25,355 nucleotides of DNA from Pseudomonadota bacterium. GTDB lineage: Bacteria; Pseudomonadota; Gammaproteobacteria; Pseudomonadales; Pseudomonadaceae. The translations under genes were made by a program, and so were the position numbers. The notes under the pieces were generated by a model. The model did not search any database. It was given only the letters and a program-made list of their open reading frames with translations, and was not told where the DNA came from. Shown piece by piece: positions 9,000-16,821 of the stretch (position 1 is the stretch's first letter; each line of letters opens with the position of its first letter). The DNA lies in NCBI GenBank assembly GCA_023431055.1, contig JAEYXX010000131.1, positions 1 through 25,355 on the forward strand, read 5' to 3'.

Positions 9000-10382
9000 A
9001 TGCAAGACGCCATCCAGTGGGATGCCGACCTGATCCGCCGCTACGATCTCGCCGGCCCGCGCTACACCTCGTACCCGACCGCCGTGCAGTTTCACGACGA
9101 TATCGGCCCATTCGACCTGCTGCATGCGCTGCGCGACAGCCGCAAAGCCGGACGGCCATTGTCGCTGTACGTGCACATCCCCTTCTGCGCGCACATCTGC
9201 TACTACTGCGCCTGCAACAAGGTCATCACCAAGGACCGCGGCCGCGCCCTGCCCTATCTGGAAAAACTCGAGCGGGAAATCGAGATCGTCAGTCGCTACA
9301 TCGACAAGACGCAGGCGATCGAGCAACTGCATTTCGGCGGTGGCACGCCGACCTTCCTCAGCCACGACGAACTGCGCCGCCTGATGCAGCACCTGCGCCA
9401 GCACTTCAACCTGCTGGATGACGACTCCGGCGACTACAGCATCGAAATCGATCCACGCGAGGCCGACTGGTCGACCATGGGTCTGCTGCGTGAGCTGGGC
9501 TTCAACCGCGTCAGCCTCGGCGTGCAGGACCTCGATCCCGAGGTGCAACGCGCAGTCAATCGCCTGCAGACACTGGAGGAAACCCGCGCCATCGTCGAGG
9601 CAGCGCGTACCCTGCAGTTCCGCTCGGTGAACATCGACCTGATCTACGGACTGCCCAAGCAGACGCCGGAACGCTTCGCGCGTACCGTGGCCGAGGTGAT
9701 CGCCCTGCAACCGGACCGCCTGTCGCTATTCAACTACGCGCACCTGCCCGAGCGTTTCATGCCGCAGCGGCGCATCAACAACGATGACCTGCCCAGCCCT
9801 GGCGACAAGCTGGTCATGCTGCAAGCCAGCATCGAACAGCTGACCCGCGCCGGCTACCGCTACATCGGCATGGACCACTTCGCCCTGCCCGACGACGAAC
9901 TGGCCATCGCCCAGGAAGAAGGTACCCTGCAGCGCAACTTCCAGGGCTACACCACCCACGGTCATTGCGATCTGATCGGCCTGGGCGTCTCCGCCATCAG
10001 CCAGATCGGCGATCTCTACAGCCAAAACGACAGCGATATCGCCACCTACCAGCAGACGCTGGGCAACGGCCAGCTGGCGACCCGCCGCGGCCTGCACTGC
10101 AATGCCGACGATCGCCTGCGCCGCGCCGTGATCCAGCAGTTGATCTGCCATTTCGAACTGCACTTCGCCGGCATCGAACAGGCCTATGGCGTGGTATTCC
10201 ATGAGTACTTCGCGGCGCTCTGGCCGGAGCTGGAGCAGCTCCACCGCGATGGCCTGATCGAGCTGAGTGCAAGCAAGATCGAGGTCCGCCCGGCCGGGCG
10301 TCTGCTGGTGCGCTCGCTGTGCATGCTGTTCGACCGCTATCTCAACGACCAGGTACGCCAGCGCTTCTCGCGGGTTATCTGA
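9000..10382 (+). CDS. hemN: HemN, oxygen-independent coproporphyrinogen III oxidase (radical SAM)
   Basis: Radical SAM enzyme that converts coproporphyrinogen III to protoporphyrinogen IX without oxygen, sustaining heme synthesis when O2 is scarce, which suits its place beside the high-affinity oxidase. The product has 460 residues, as usual for true HemN. The cluster motif Cys63-Cys67-Cys70 plus Cys72 is present in PFCAHICYYCAC, and the SAM-binding GGGTP lies at 113-117. The N-terminus (WDADLIRRYDLAGPRYTSYP) is the family signature of authentic HemN, as opposed to HemW-like proteins. ATG 9000 has AGGA nine bases upstream. It has its own Anr promoter. Confidence 0.96.
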   Translation: MQDAIQWDADLIRRYDLAGPRYTSYPTAVQFHDDIGPFDLLHALRDSRKAGRPLSLYVHIPFCAHICYYCACNKVITKDRGRALPYLEKLEREIEIVSRYIDKTQAIEQLHFGGGTPTFLSHDELRRLMQHLRQHFNLLDDDSGDYSIEIDPREADWSTMGLLRELGFNRVSLGVQDLDPEVQRAVNRLQTLEETRAIVEAARTLQFRSVNIDLIYGLPKQTPERFARTVAEVIALQPDRLSLFNYAHLPERFMPQRRINNDDLPSPGDKLVMLQASIEQLTRAGYRYIGMDHFALPDDELAIAQEEGTLQRNFQGYTTHGHCDLIGLGVSAISQIGDLYSQNDSDIATYQQTLGNGQLATRRGLHCNADDRLRRAVIQQLICHFELHFAGIEQAYGVVFHEYFAALWPELEQLHRDGLIELSASKIEVRPAGRLLVRSLCMLFDRYLNDQVRQRFSRVI

Positions 10383-10392
10383 GCAGGCCCGC

Positions 10393-10421
10393 CCCCGTGA
10401 CGGTTGTACGCCGTCACGGGG
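10393..10421. terminator. Hairpin between convergent hemN and coiled-coil gene
   Basis: A perfect 11-bp stem (10393-10403 with 10411-10421, CCCCGTGACGG) with a 7-base loop, lying in the 46-base gap between two convergent genes. No T-run follows on either strand, so it is a probable but not textbook bidirectional terminator. Confidence 0.6.
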
Positions 10422-10428
10422 CACCGCC

Positions 10429-10872
10429 TCAACTCATCGCCAGCGTGGTGGCAGCCTGCATCTGCTCGCTGGAAAGGCCATTCTCACGCATCAGCTTGAC
10501 CAGGTTGGCGTTGGCAGCCGTCAGCGCACTATTCAGTGAAGCGAGCTCGGTCTGCAGCCCCTCGACCTGCTGGCGCTTGGCCTCCGCATCCAGACTCTGA
10601 TCACTCATGATCGCGTCGATCTGAGCCTGTTTCTCGGCGATCTGCGCGCGCAACTCGCGAATCATCTTGAGCAGATCCTTGATCGCCTGCGGCAACTCGC
10701 TTTTGTCGATATCCTCGTTCTTGTCGGGTTTGGCCGACATGCTCTTGCCCAGCTCTGAAAGGCTCACCCGCAGGCCTTCGCGCACTTGCTCCGGGCTGCG
10801 CTGCTCTGCGGTCAATTGTCGCTGAACACCCTGAGCGAGATTGCTCAGCGGGCCACTGGATTGAATACGCAT
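10429..10872 (-). CDS. Coiled-coil protein of the hemN-anr interval, FlxA-like, with a sigma-28-type promoter
   Basis: The product has 147 residues, no signal peptide and no membrane helix. The N-terminal third is Gln/Ser/Lys-rich; residues about 60-140 are heptad-like, with runs such as [20 protein letters not shown] and [20 protein letters not shown] predicted to form a coiled coil. The pattern resembles FlxA-like proteins, but this is a resemblance by eye only. A gene in the same place is conserved in P. aeruginosa as I recall (hypothetical, between hemN and anr). AGGGAG precedes the ATG with 7-base spacing. A near-consensus FliA promoter lies 39 bases upstream, suggesting co-expression with flagellar class IV/chemotaxis genes. 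It is convergent with hemN and divergent from anr. Confidence 0.85.
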   Translation of the reverse strand: MRIQSSGPLSNLAQGVQRQLTAEQRSPEQVREGLRVSLSELGKSMSAKPDKNEDIDKSELPQAIKDLLKMIRELRAQIAEKQAQIDAIMSDQSLDAEAKRQQVEGLQTELASLNSALTAANANLVKLMRENGLSSEQMQAATTLAMS

Positions 10873-10910
10873 CGCGCTGCTCCCTGCCTTGGACTATGGT
10901 TCTACACTCT

Positions 10911-10937
10911 GTATCGGCGCACGAGTGCTGATCTTGA
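10911..10937 (-). promoter_or_regulatory. Sigma-28 (FliA) promoter for the coiled-coil gene
   Basis: On the minus strand, TCAAGATC (10937-10930), exactly 11 bases, then GCCGATAC (10918-10911). The FliA consensus is TAAAGTTT-N11-GCCGATAA. The -10 matches 7 of 8 and the spacing is exact. It gives a 5' leader of about 30 bases before the ATG at 10872. The -35 end overlaps a weak TTGAGC-N17-TATGGC element (10934-10962) that could serve anr on the other strand. Confidence 0.75.
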
Positions 10938-11025
10938 GCATTCGGTTAGACCTGCATATGGCTGGCCGCCATGCGAACCCTGCGGTACCCTAGGCCCATT
11001 GCGTGTAAATCCGGGAAGCCCGACG

Positions 11026-11760
11026 ATGTCCGAGAGCATCAAGCTGCGTACGCAGCATCAAGCCCATTGCAAGGATTGCAGCCTGGCTGCCTTGTGCCTA
11101 CCCCTCTCCCTGAACATGGAAGACATGGACGCTCTGGACGAAATCGTCAAGCGCGGCCGTCCGCTGAAGAAAGGCGAGTTCCTGTTCCGTCAGGGCGATG
11201 CCTTCGGCTCGGTATTTGCCGTGCGCTCCGGTGCGCTGAAGACCTTCAGCCTGAGTGACGGCGGCGAGGAGCAGATCACCGGCTTCCACCTGCCCAGTGA
11301 GCTGGTCGGCTTGTCCGGCGTAGACGGCGAACGCTACCCGGTTTCGGCGCAGGCACTGGAAACCACCTCGGTCTGCGAAATTCCCTTCGAACGCCTCGAC
11401 GACCTGGCCCTGCAACTGCCACAGCTGCGCCGCCAGCTGATGCGCATCATGAGCCGCGAGATCCGCGATGATCAGCAGATGATGCTGTTGCTGTCGAAGA
11501 AGACCGCCGACGAGCGCATCGCCACCTTCCTGGTCAACCTGTCCGCACGCTTTCGCGCCCGCGGTTTCTCCGCCAATCAGTTCCGCCTGGCCATGTCGCG
11601 CAACGAAATTGGTAACTATTTGGGCCTTGCGGTAGAGACTGTGTCTCGCGTATTTACCCGCTTCCAACAGAACAAGCTGCTCGAAGCCGAAGGCAAGGAA
11701 GTGCACATTCTCGATCCGATCGAGCTGTGCGCATTGGCCGGCGGCAATCTCGACGTTTGA
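11026..11760 (+). CDS. anr: Anr, FNR-family oxygen-sensing transcription regulator
   Basis: Global anaerobic regulator. Its O2-labile [4Fe-4S] cluster allows dimerisation and binding to TTGAT-N4-ATCAA, controlling hemN, cbb3 genes, denitrification and arginine fermentation in Pseudomonas. The product has 244 residues, the P. aeruginosa length. Cluster ligands are Cys15, Cys18 and Cys24 ([11 protein letters not shown]) and Cys117 (TTSVCEIP). A cyclic-nucleotide-binding-type beta domain (about 30-150) and dimer helix are followed by a winged helix with recognition helix ETVSR at 204-208, whose Glu204, Ser207 and Arg208 match the FNR base-contact residues. I chose ATG 11026 ([16 protein letters not shown] upstream); the open frame extends to 10786, but the extra residues are unlike the family and cross the intergenic promoter region. 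Confidence 0.97.
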   Translation: MSESIKLRTQHQAHCKDCSLAALCLPLSLNMEDMDALDEIVKRGRPLKKGEFLFRQGDAFGSVFAVRSGALKTFSLSDGGEEQITGFHLPSELVGLSGVDGERYPVSAQALETTSVCEIPFERLDDLALQLPQLRRQLMRIMSREIRDDQQMMLLLSKKTADERIATFLVNLSARFRARGFSANQFRLAMSRNEIGNYLGLAVETVSRVFTRFQQNKLLEAEGKEVHILDPIELCALAGGNLDV

Positions 11761-11801
11761 GTTCGCACGATTTTCGCGGGCTCATGCATTAGGACCCGAC
11801 G

Positions 11802-12350
11802 ATGATCTTTGACGAATTCAGCATCAAGACCCTGATCCGCCCGGTACCGGATTTTCCCAAGCCGGGCGTCATCTTTCGCGACATCACCCCGCTATTCCAG
11901 TCGCCACGCGCCCTGCGCATGGTCGCCGACAGTTTCATCCAGCGCTACGTCGAGGCTGAGTTCAGCCATATAGGTGCCATGGATGCGCGCGGATTTCTGA
12001 TCGGCTCGATCATCGCCTACGAACTGAACAAGCCGCTGGTGCTGTTTCGCAAACAGGGCAAACTGCCGGCGGACGTGCTCAGCGAGGGCTACCAGACCGA
12101 GTACGGCGAAGCCTTCCTCGAAGTGCACAGCGACAGCCTGTGCGAGGGCGACTCGGTATTGATCTTCGATGATCTGATCGCTACCGGAGGCACCCTGATC
12201 GCTGCTGCCAACCTGGTTCGACGCATGCGTGCTACGGTCTTCGAGGCCGCTGCGATCATCGACCTGCCTGAGCTGGGCGGCTCGCAGAAACTGCAGGATG
12301 CCAATATCCCGGTTTTCACCCTGACTGCCTTCGCGCTAGACGACCGCTGA
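11802..12350 (+). CDS. apt: Adenine phosphoribosyltransferase
   Basis: Salvages adenine with PRPP to give AMP in the cytosol. The product has 182 residues, a normal Apt length. Signatures: N-terminal [17 protein letters not shown] at 17-33, MDARGF at 60-65, flexible loop RKQGKLP at 83-89, and the PRPP-binding motif [13 protein letters not shown] at 119-131. ATG 11802 has AGGA upstream. Only 41 bases separate it from anr, so the two may be cotranscribed, as in related pseudomonads. Confidence 0.96.
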   Translation: MIFDEFSIKTLIRPVPDFPKPGVIFRDITPLFQSPRALRMVADSFIQRYVEAEFSHIGAMDARGFLIGSIIAYELNKPLVLFRKQGKLPADVLSEGYQTEYGEAFLEVHSDSLCEGDSVLIFDDLIATGGTLIAAANLVRRMRATVFEAAAIIDLPELGGSQKLQDANIPVFTLTAFALDDR

Positions 12351-12358
12351 GTGCCTCC

Positions 12359-12379
12359 AGCCCGGCAGTCGTCCGGGCT
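12359..12379 (+). other. Small hairpin between apt and channel gene
   Basis: AGCCCGG (12359-12365) pairs with CCGGGCT (12373-12379) around a 7-base loop, nine bases after the apt stop. There is no T-run. It could be a weak terminator or a remnant of the AGCCCGGAT-type repeat family seen at 8791 and 18166. Confidence 0.4.
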
Positions 12380-12407
12380 ATCGCATAGACCTCCACTGAA
12401 AACCGCT

Positions 12408-13223
12408 ATGCCTGAACTCGACCAGAACCAATTCCATGCCGACTGGCGCCAGCACCTAGCCCAGCTCATGGACGGCAAGGCCGTACAGCGCCTGGTCACC
12501 GTGCTGATTCTGATCAACGCGGCCATTCTCGGCCTGCTGACCTCCAAGGAAACCGTAGACCAGTGGGGCTGGCTGCTGCTGCCACTGGACGCCGCGATCC
12601 TCGCCTGTTTCGTCGTCGAGCTGGCACTGCGCTTCGCCGCCCGCGGTGTCGTGCTACTGCGTGATCCATGGGCGGTGTTCGACTGCATCGTCGTCGGCAT
12701 CGCTCTGGTGCCGGCCAGCGGCCCCTTCGCCGTACTGCGTGCCCTGCGGGTGTTGCGCGTGCTACGCCTGGTGTCGATCAACCCGAGCATGCGCAAGGTG
12801 GTCCAAGCGCTGCTCTCGTCACTGCCAGGCATGGGCAGCATTATCATGTTGATGGGGCTGATCCTCTACGTCTCCGCGGTCATGGCCACGCAACTGTTCG
12901 GCGAACGCTTTCCCGAGTGGTTCGGCAGCCTGACCACCAGCCTCTATTCGCTATTCCAGATGATGACCCTGGACAGTTGGTCGAGTGGCACCGTGAGGCC
13001 GATCATGCAGGTGTATCCGCTGGCCTGGCTGTTCTTCATCCCGTACTTGCTGATTGCCACCTTCATGATGCTCAACCTGTTCATCGCAGTGATCGTCAAC
13101 GCCATGCAGGATGCTCAGGAACCCAGCGCCGAAGAGCAGGAACAGAACCGGCGCGATCAGGCCATACTCGACGAACTCAAGGCACTGCGCGCGGAAATCG
13201 CCGAATTGCGGCGAAACTCCTGA
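12408..13223 (+). CDS. BacNav-type voltage-gated cation channel (NaChBac family)
   Basis: Single-domain six-helix ion transport protein that should assemble as a tetramer in the inner membrane. The product has 271 residues, BacNav size. S1 is about 26-44, S2 58-76, S3 88-101. S4 (about 106-122) carries Arg111, 114, 117 and 120 at every third position, the voltage-sensor pattern. S5 is about 141-164; pore helix and selectivity filter TLDSWSS occupy 187-193; S6 is about 205-231. The C-terminal 240-271 is an acidic then heptad-like coiled coil (DELKALRAEIAELRR), as in NaChBac and NavAb. Characterised channels typically have TLESW; the Glu-to-Asp change here may alter selectivity. ATG 12408 lacks a clear ribosome binding site; a GTG directly after the apt stop would add 19 residues unlike the family. 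Confidence 0.9.
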   Translation: MPELDQNQFHADWRQHLAQLMDGKAVQRLVTVLILINAAILGLLTSKETVDQWGWLLLPLDAAILACFVVELALRFAARGVVLLRDPWAVFDCIVVGIALVPASGPFAVLRALRVLRVLRLVSINPSMRKVVQALLSSLPGMGSIIMLMGLILYVSAVMATQLFGERFPEWFGSLTTSLYSLFQMMTLDSWSSGTVRPIMQVYPLAWLFFIPYLLIATFMMLNLFIAVIVNAMQDAQEPSAEEQEQNRRDQAILDELKALRAEIAELRRNS

Positions 13224-13240
13224 GATAAACGTTACTACAG

Positions 13241-13261
13241 CGGAGTAACCCTGTTACTCCG
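13241..13261. other. Perfect 9-bp hairpin downstream of channel gene
   Basis: CGGAGTAAC (13241-13249) pairs with GTTACTCCG (13253-13261) around CCT, 17 bases after the channel stop. No T-run follows, so it could be a Rho-protected 3' end or an operator. The remaining 190 bases up to the next gene show no other clear element. Confidence 0.45.
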
Positions 13262-13453
13262 TCGCAGCTCCATCCCCGCCTCAAACCTCGTCACCCGCCT
13301 TAAGTTGGCGGCGCTCAGCGCCCGCACGCCCGATAGTTACATCGTTCAATGACACCGTTGGTCTGTCGAGATTAGCCATCTGCGACCCCGAGTGCCGCCA
13401 GCCAGAGCCGCACGTCAATCGGGAGTACCAACGCCCAGAAGAGGACTCGAACG

Positions 13454-14290
13454 ATGAATGCAAGCGCCACCCTGCCCCAGCCGAAATCCAGCTTCCCGGT
13501 TCGTCGCATGGACTTCAGCTTCGCCGAAACGCCGAAATACTGGTTCTTCGACGCCCCCTTCATGAGCCACTTCATGAACAACCTGTCGTCACTGTTCCCC
13601 TATGGCGAAAAATTCTTCGTCGACAGCGTGCGGGCGGTGCGCGACCAGGTCAGCGAGCCGCAACTGAAGAAGGACATCAGTGCCTTCATCGGCCAGGAGG
13701 CCATGCACTCCAAGGAGCATGCGGCCTATAACGACTACGCCAACGAACACAATATCGATCTGGAGCGCCTGGAACTGCGCATCAAGGTGCTGCTCGAATG
13801 GACGACCCGCTTCAGCACCAAGAAACAGCGCCTTGCGGCTACCTGCGCGCTGGAGCACTTCACTGCGACCATGGCCGAGCAACTGCTCAAGCGCGAAGAC
13901 CTCACCACGCAGATGAACGATCCGAAGCTGTACCAGCTGTGGATGTGGCACGCCATCGAGGAGAACGAGCACAAGGCGGTGTGCTATGACGTGTACCAGA
14001 AGGTTTATGGTGGCTACTTCACCCGTACGCTGGTGATGCTGCTGACCACCGTGATGTTCCTCGGCGTGATCGGCTGGTTCCAGGTTCACCTGCTGCGCAA
14101 GGACGGTCAGCTGTTCAACTGGCGCAGCTGGGGCTTCGGCCTGAAGAAACTGTTCGGCCCGCGTAATGGCTTCTTCACCAAGCTGATCGGCCCCTACCTG
14201 GACTACTACCGCCCCGGCTTCCATCCCAAGGATCACGACACCGAGAAGCTTGAAAACCGCTGGCGCGAGCGCCTCGGCTTCAGCAGCTGA
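13454..14290 (+). CDS. Metal-dependent hydrolase-like protein (PF10118 family)
   Basis: The product has 278 residues and resembles the predicted metal-dependent hydrolase family PF10118, whose members have ferritin-like spaced Glu/His motifs; substrate unknown. Visible motif clusters: Glu82-His85-His89 (GQEAMHSKEH), Glu134-His135 (ALEHF), and His166-Glu169-Glu172-His173 (HAIEENEH), a set suggestive of a dinuclear metal site. One hydrophobic stretch (about 190-209) may bind the membrane. The start ATG follows GAGGA at reasonable spacing and is the first in frame before the conserved RRMDFSFAETPKYW segment. It is a single-gene unit with its own terminator. The hydrolase label is from the family name only; a diiron oxygenase-like role is also possible. 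Confidence 0.75.
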   Translation: MNASATLPQPKSSFPVRRMDFSFAETPKYWFFDAPFMSHFMNNLSSLFPYGEKFFVDSVRAVRDQVSEPQLKKDISAFIGQEAMHSKEHAAYNDYANEHNIDLERLELRIKVLLEWTTRFSTKKQRLAATCALEHFTATMAEQLLKREDLTTQMNDPKLYQLWMWHAIEENEHKAVCYDVYQKVYGGYFTRTLVMLLTTVMFLGVIGWFQVHLLRKDGQLFNWRSWGFGLKKLFGPRNGFFTKLIGPYLDYYRPGFHPKDHDTEKLENRWRERLGFSS

Positions 14291-14296
14291 TATTCC

Positions 14297-14321
14297 AAGG
14301 GCGGCCCAGGCCGCCCTTTTT
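14297..14321 (+). terminator. Rho-independent terminator after the PF10118 gene
   Basis: Stem AAGGGCGGC (14297-14305) with GCCGCCCTT (14310-14318), four-base loop, followed by a run of T (14317-14321). It lies six bases after the stop codon. Confidence 0.93.
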
Positions 14322-14363
14322 CGTTCGAGTGCGCATCTGCGTAGCTTGCGCCAAACTCAGACC

Positions 14364-14395
14364 GTAGGAGCGGCTTCAGCCGCGAAATTTCGCGG
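14364..14395. repeat. REP element (GTAGGAGCGGCTTCAGCCGC type), single copy
   Basis: Positions 14364-14386 are identical to the two REP copies at 23965-23987 (inverted) and 24067-24089. The 3' end continues into a perfect 16-bp palindrome CCGCGAAATTTCGCGG (14380-14395). It lies in the convergent gap between the PF10118 gene and the leftward tetR gene, a usual REP location. Confidence 0.9.
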
Positions 14396-14443
14396 TTAAA
14401 TACGCACCTGCACAAGCTCCGCCCCCTTCACCAGCATCGCCCT

Positions 14444-15151
14444 TCAGCCCAGGCGCAGCTGTCCCATGCTCTGCAGCACGCTGGCGCCGGTGAACAGCAT
14501 GACGATCTGCTCCTCGGCCAGCGCACAGATCGCCTCGCGCCGCTGCGGCTGGCCGATGTAGTCCAGCGACTGCTCGAACAGGCTGCGACTGATCAGCCCC
14601 GAAACCTGGCGCACCGCCGCCACGCTGACGATATCCGGCAGCAGTTTGAACTCGACGATGTCCTCGGCCATGTCGTCGGCGAAGTCGTCCATCACCTGGC
14701 GCAGGGCCTCGCGCAACACGGGCGACGCGCCGTGCAGCTCGCGCACTCCGATGATGAACGCCTCCGGGTGCTCGGCGACGAAGTCGAAGAACAGCTGCAC
14801 CGTCTCGTGACACACCCGCCGCCCGCGCCCGAGGTCGATACCCAGCAGCTTGGGCAGCAGCGGCCCGTCCTCCTTGACCGCGCGCTGCGCGGCCTCGCGG
14901 CGCAGATCGCGCAGCGGTTGACGCAGCAGCCGGGTGATCTCGCCGATCACGGTCAGGCCGAGGTCGTCGACATCGCGAAAGTGACGGTAGAAGGTATTGG
15001 GGTTCAGCCCCGCCTCGCGCGCCAGCTCGCGCAGGCCCAGGCTGCTGAGGCTGCGGCTGGTCGAGGTGAGACGTAACGCCGCCTCCATCAGCAGGCGCTT
15101 GCCAGGCGCTTCGCTGGTCCTGTCGCGTACCTGCGCATCGTCGTTGTGCAT
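14444..15151 (-). CDS. TetR-family regulator, divergent from the monooxygenase-SDR operon
   Basis: The product has 235 residues. The N-terminal helix-turn-helix spans about 38-60 (LRELAREAGLNPNTFYRHF). The following RDVDDLGL is like FabR/DesT-type lipid-responsive TetR proteins, though I cannot assign the ligand. The C-terminal ligand and dimer domain is helical. The ATG is preceded by GGGGTAAGG. It is transcribed away from the BVMO-like gene across a 116-base gap with two matched palindromes, so it most likely represses itself and that operon. A TATACT -10-like hexamer for this gene (15205-15200) overlaps the first palindrome. Confidence 0.9.
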   Translation of the reverse strand: MHNDDAQVRDRTSEAPGKRLLMEAALRLTSTSRSLSSLGLRELAREAGLNPNTFYRHFRDVDDLGLTVIGEITRLLRQPLRDLRREAAQRAVKEDGPLLPKLLGIDLGRGRRVCHETVQLFFDFVAEHPEAFIIGVRELHGASPVLREALRQVMDDFADDMAEDIVEFKLLPDIVSVAAVRQVSGLISRSLFEQSLDYIGQPQRREAICALAEEQIVMLFTGASVLQSMGQLRLG

Positions 15152-15200
15152 CCTTACCCCTACCTAAAGTTGGTTTGTCGATTCGATGGCTTGCCGCAAA

Positions 15201-15236
15201 GTATACACATGTCTACCTTCGTATACAGATGTAGAC
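15201..15236. promoter_or_regulatory. Two TetR operator sites in the tetR-BVMO gap
   Basis: Site 1 (15201-15216) is GTATACA-CA-TGTCTAC and site 2 (15221-15236) is GTATACA-GA-TGTAGAC. Left halves are identical and each right half differs by one base from the perfect complement TGTATAC. Centres are 20 bp apart, close to two helix turns, so two dimers could bind the same DNA face. The sites overlap the likely -10 of the leftward tetR gene. Confidence 0.8.
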
Positions 15237-15267
15237 ACCAACAATAACGACAAGCAGGAGTCCGGCC

Positions 15268-16821
15268 ATGAATGCGCCCGTGTCACCCCCTACCGCTGCC
15301 CGCCATTGCAAGATCGCCATCCTCGGCAGTGGCTTCTCCGGCCTCGGCATGGCCATCCGCCTCAAGCAGCAGGGCGAGCAGGACTTCCTGCTGTTCGAAA
15401 AGGAAGCCGGCGTCGGCGGCACCTGGCGGGTGAACAACTACCCGGGTTGCGGCTGCGACGTGCAATCGCATCTGTATTCGTTCTCCTTCGAGCCCAACCC
15501 GAACTGGACGCGGATGTTCGCCAGGCAGCCGGAAATCAAGGCCTATCTGGAAGGTTGCTGGGAGAAGTACCGGTTGCAGGACAAGACCCTGCTGGGCACC
15601 GAAGTGGTACAGATCCGCTGGGACGAGCACGCCGAGCTGTGGCACCTGCAGGATCGCGCCGGTAACCAGTACAGCGCGCAGTTCGTGGTCTCCGGCATGG
15701 GCGCCCTGTCGACACCCTCGATACCCAAGCTCAAGGGCCTGGAGACCTTCGCTGGCGAGGTGTTCCACTCGCAGCAGTGGAATCACGACTATGACCTGAC
15801 CGGCAAGCGCGTGGCGGTGATCGGTACCGGCGCCTCGGCCATCCAGTTCGTACCGCAGATTCAGAAGCAGGTGGCGCGGCTCGATCTCTACCAGCGCACC
15901 GCACCGTGGATCATGCCCAAGCCCGACCGCGCCATTGGCGATGGCGAACGCCAGCGCTTCAAGCGCTTTCCGCTGGTGCAGAAGCTCTGGCGCGGCGCCC
16001 TGTACGGCATCCTCGAAAGCCGGGTGATCGCCTTCGCGTTCGCCCCACGCCTGCTGCGCATGGCCCAGGGCATCGCCAAGCTGTACATCAAGAAACAGAT
16101 CAAGGACCCGGTGCTGCGCGCCAAGGTCACCCCGGACTACACCATGGGCTGCAAGCGGGTGCTGATCTCCAACGACTACTACCCGGCGCTGACCCAGGCC
16201 AACGTCGAGGTGATCACCGACGGTATCGCCGAAATCCTGCCCAATGCCGTGCGCACCGCCGACGGCCAGGAGCGCGAAGTGGATGCCATCATCTTCGGCA
16301 CCGGCTTCACCCCCAGCGCCCCGTTGCCGCGCGGCACGGTGTTCGGCCGCGGCGGCGTCGATCTGCTCGACACCTGGCCCGAAGGTCCGGAAGCCTACAA
16401 GGGCACCATGACCGCAGGCTTCCCCAACCTGTTCTTCCTCATGGGGCCGAACACCGGCCTGGGCCATAACTCCATGGTCTACATGATCGAGTCGCAGATC
16501 ACCTATGTACTCGGCGCCCTCAACCTGCTCGAAGAGGGCCGGCTGCAGAGCCTGGAACCCAAGCGCGAGGCGCAGGACGCCTTCAACCGCAAGATCCAGG
16601 GCACCCTCGGCAGCACCGTATGGAATGCCGGCGGCTGCATGAGCTGGTATCTGCACCCGGTCAGCGGGCGCAACTGCACGGTGTGGCCCGGCTTCACCTG
16701 GCGCTTTCGCATGCTGACGCGCAACTTCGATCCGCATGCCTACCACTTCAGCCGGCAGCACGCCGCCCATCCGGCGCAGAGCAATGCCATCACCCTCGAC
16801 GTGCAGGAGGTCAGCGCATGA
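15268..16821 (+). CDS. Flavin-containing monooxygenase, Baeyer-Villiger type
   Basis: NAD(P)H- and FAD-dependent monooxygenase of the class B / BVMO group; such enzymes turn ketones or aldehydes into esters. The product has 517 residues. FAD-binding GSGFSG lies at 20-25; GGTWRVNNYPGCGCD follows at 50-64; the BVMO fingerprint FxGxxxHxxxW is exact at 161-171 (FAGEVFHSQQW); the NADP-binding GTGASA lies at 186-191. The ATG has AGGAG seven bases upstream. It overlaps the following SDR by four bases (ATGA), so the two are coupled. The natural substrate cannot be read from sequence; the operon partner suggests alcohol-to-ketone-to-ester conversion. Confidence 0.9.
   Translation: MNAPVSPPTAARHCKIAILGSGFSGLGMAIRLKQQGEQDFLLFEKEAGVGGTWRVNNYPGCGCDVQSHLYSFSFEPNPNWTRMFARQPEIKAYLEGCWEKYRLQDKTLLGTEVVQIRWDEHAELWHLQDRAGNQYSAQFVVSGMGALSTPSIPKLKGLETFAGEVFHSQQWNHDYDLTGKRVAVIGTGASAIQFVPQIQKQVARLDLYQRTAPWIMPKPDRAIGDGERQRFKRFPLVQKLWRGALYGILESRVIAFAFAPRLLRMAQGIAKLYIKKQIKDPVLRAKVTPDYTMGCKRVLISNDYYPALTQANVEVITDGIAEILPNAVRTADGQEREVDAIIFGTGFTPSAPLPRGTVFGRGGVDLLDTWPEGPEAYKGTMTAGFPNLFFLMGPNTGLGHNSMVYMIESQITYVLGALNLLEEGRLQSLEPKREAQDAFNRKIQGTLGSTVWNAGGCMSWYLHPVSGRNCTVWPGFTWRFRMLTRNFDPHAYHFSRQHAAHPAQSNAITLDVQEVSA

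Noticed and set aside
10934..10962. Sigma-70 promoter TTGAGC-N17-TATGGC for anr
   Set aside because: Only 4/6 and 3/6 matches; mentioned as possible within the sigma-28 entry but not strong enough as its own feature.
10786..11025. N-terminal extension of Anr
   Set aside because: The 80 extra residues are unlike FNR/Anr and run across the divergent promoter region; ATG 11026 gives the standard 244 residues.
15283..16770. Minus-strand open frame opposite the monooxygenase gene
   Set aside because: Shadow frame; the plus strand has the FAD, NADP and BVMO fingerprints.
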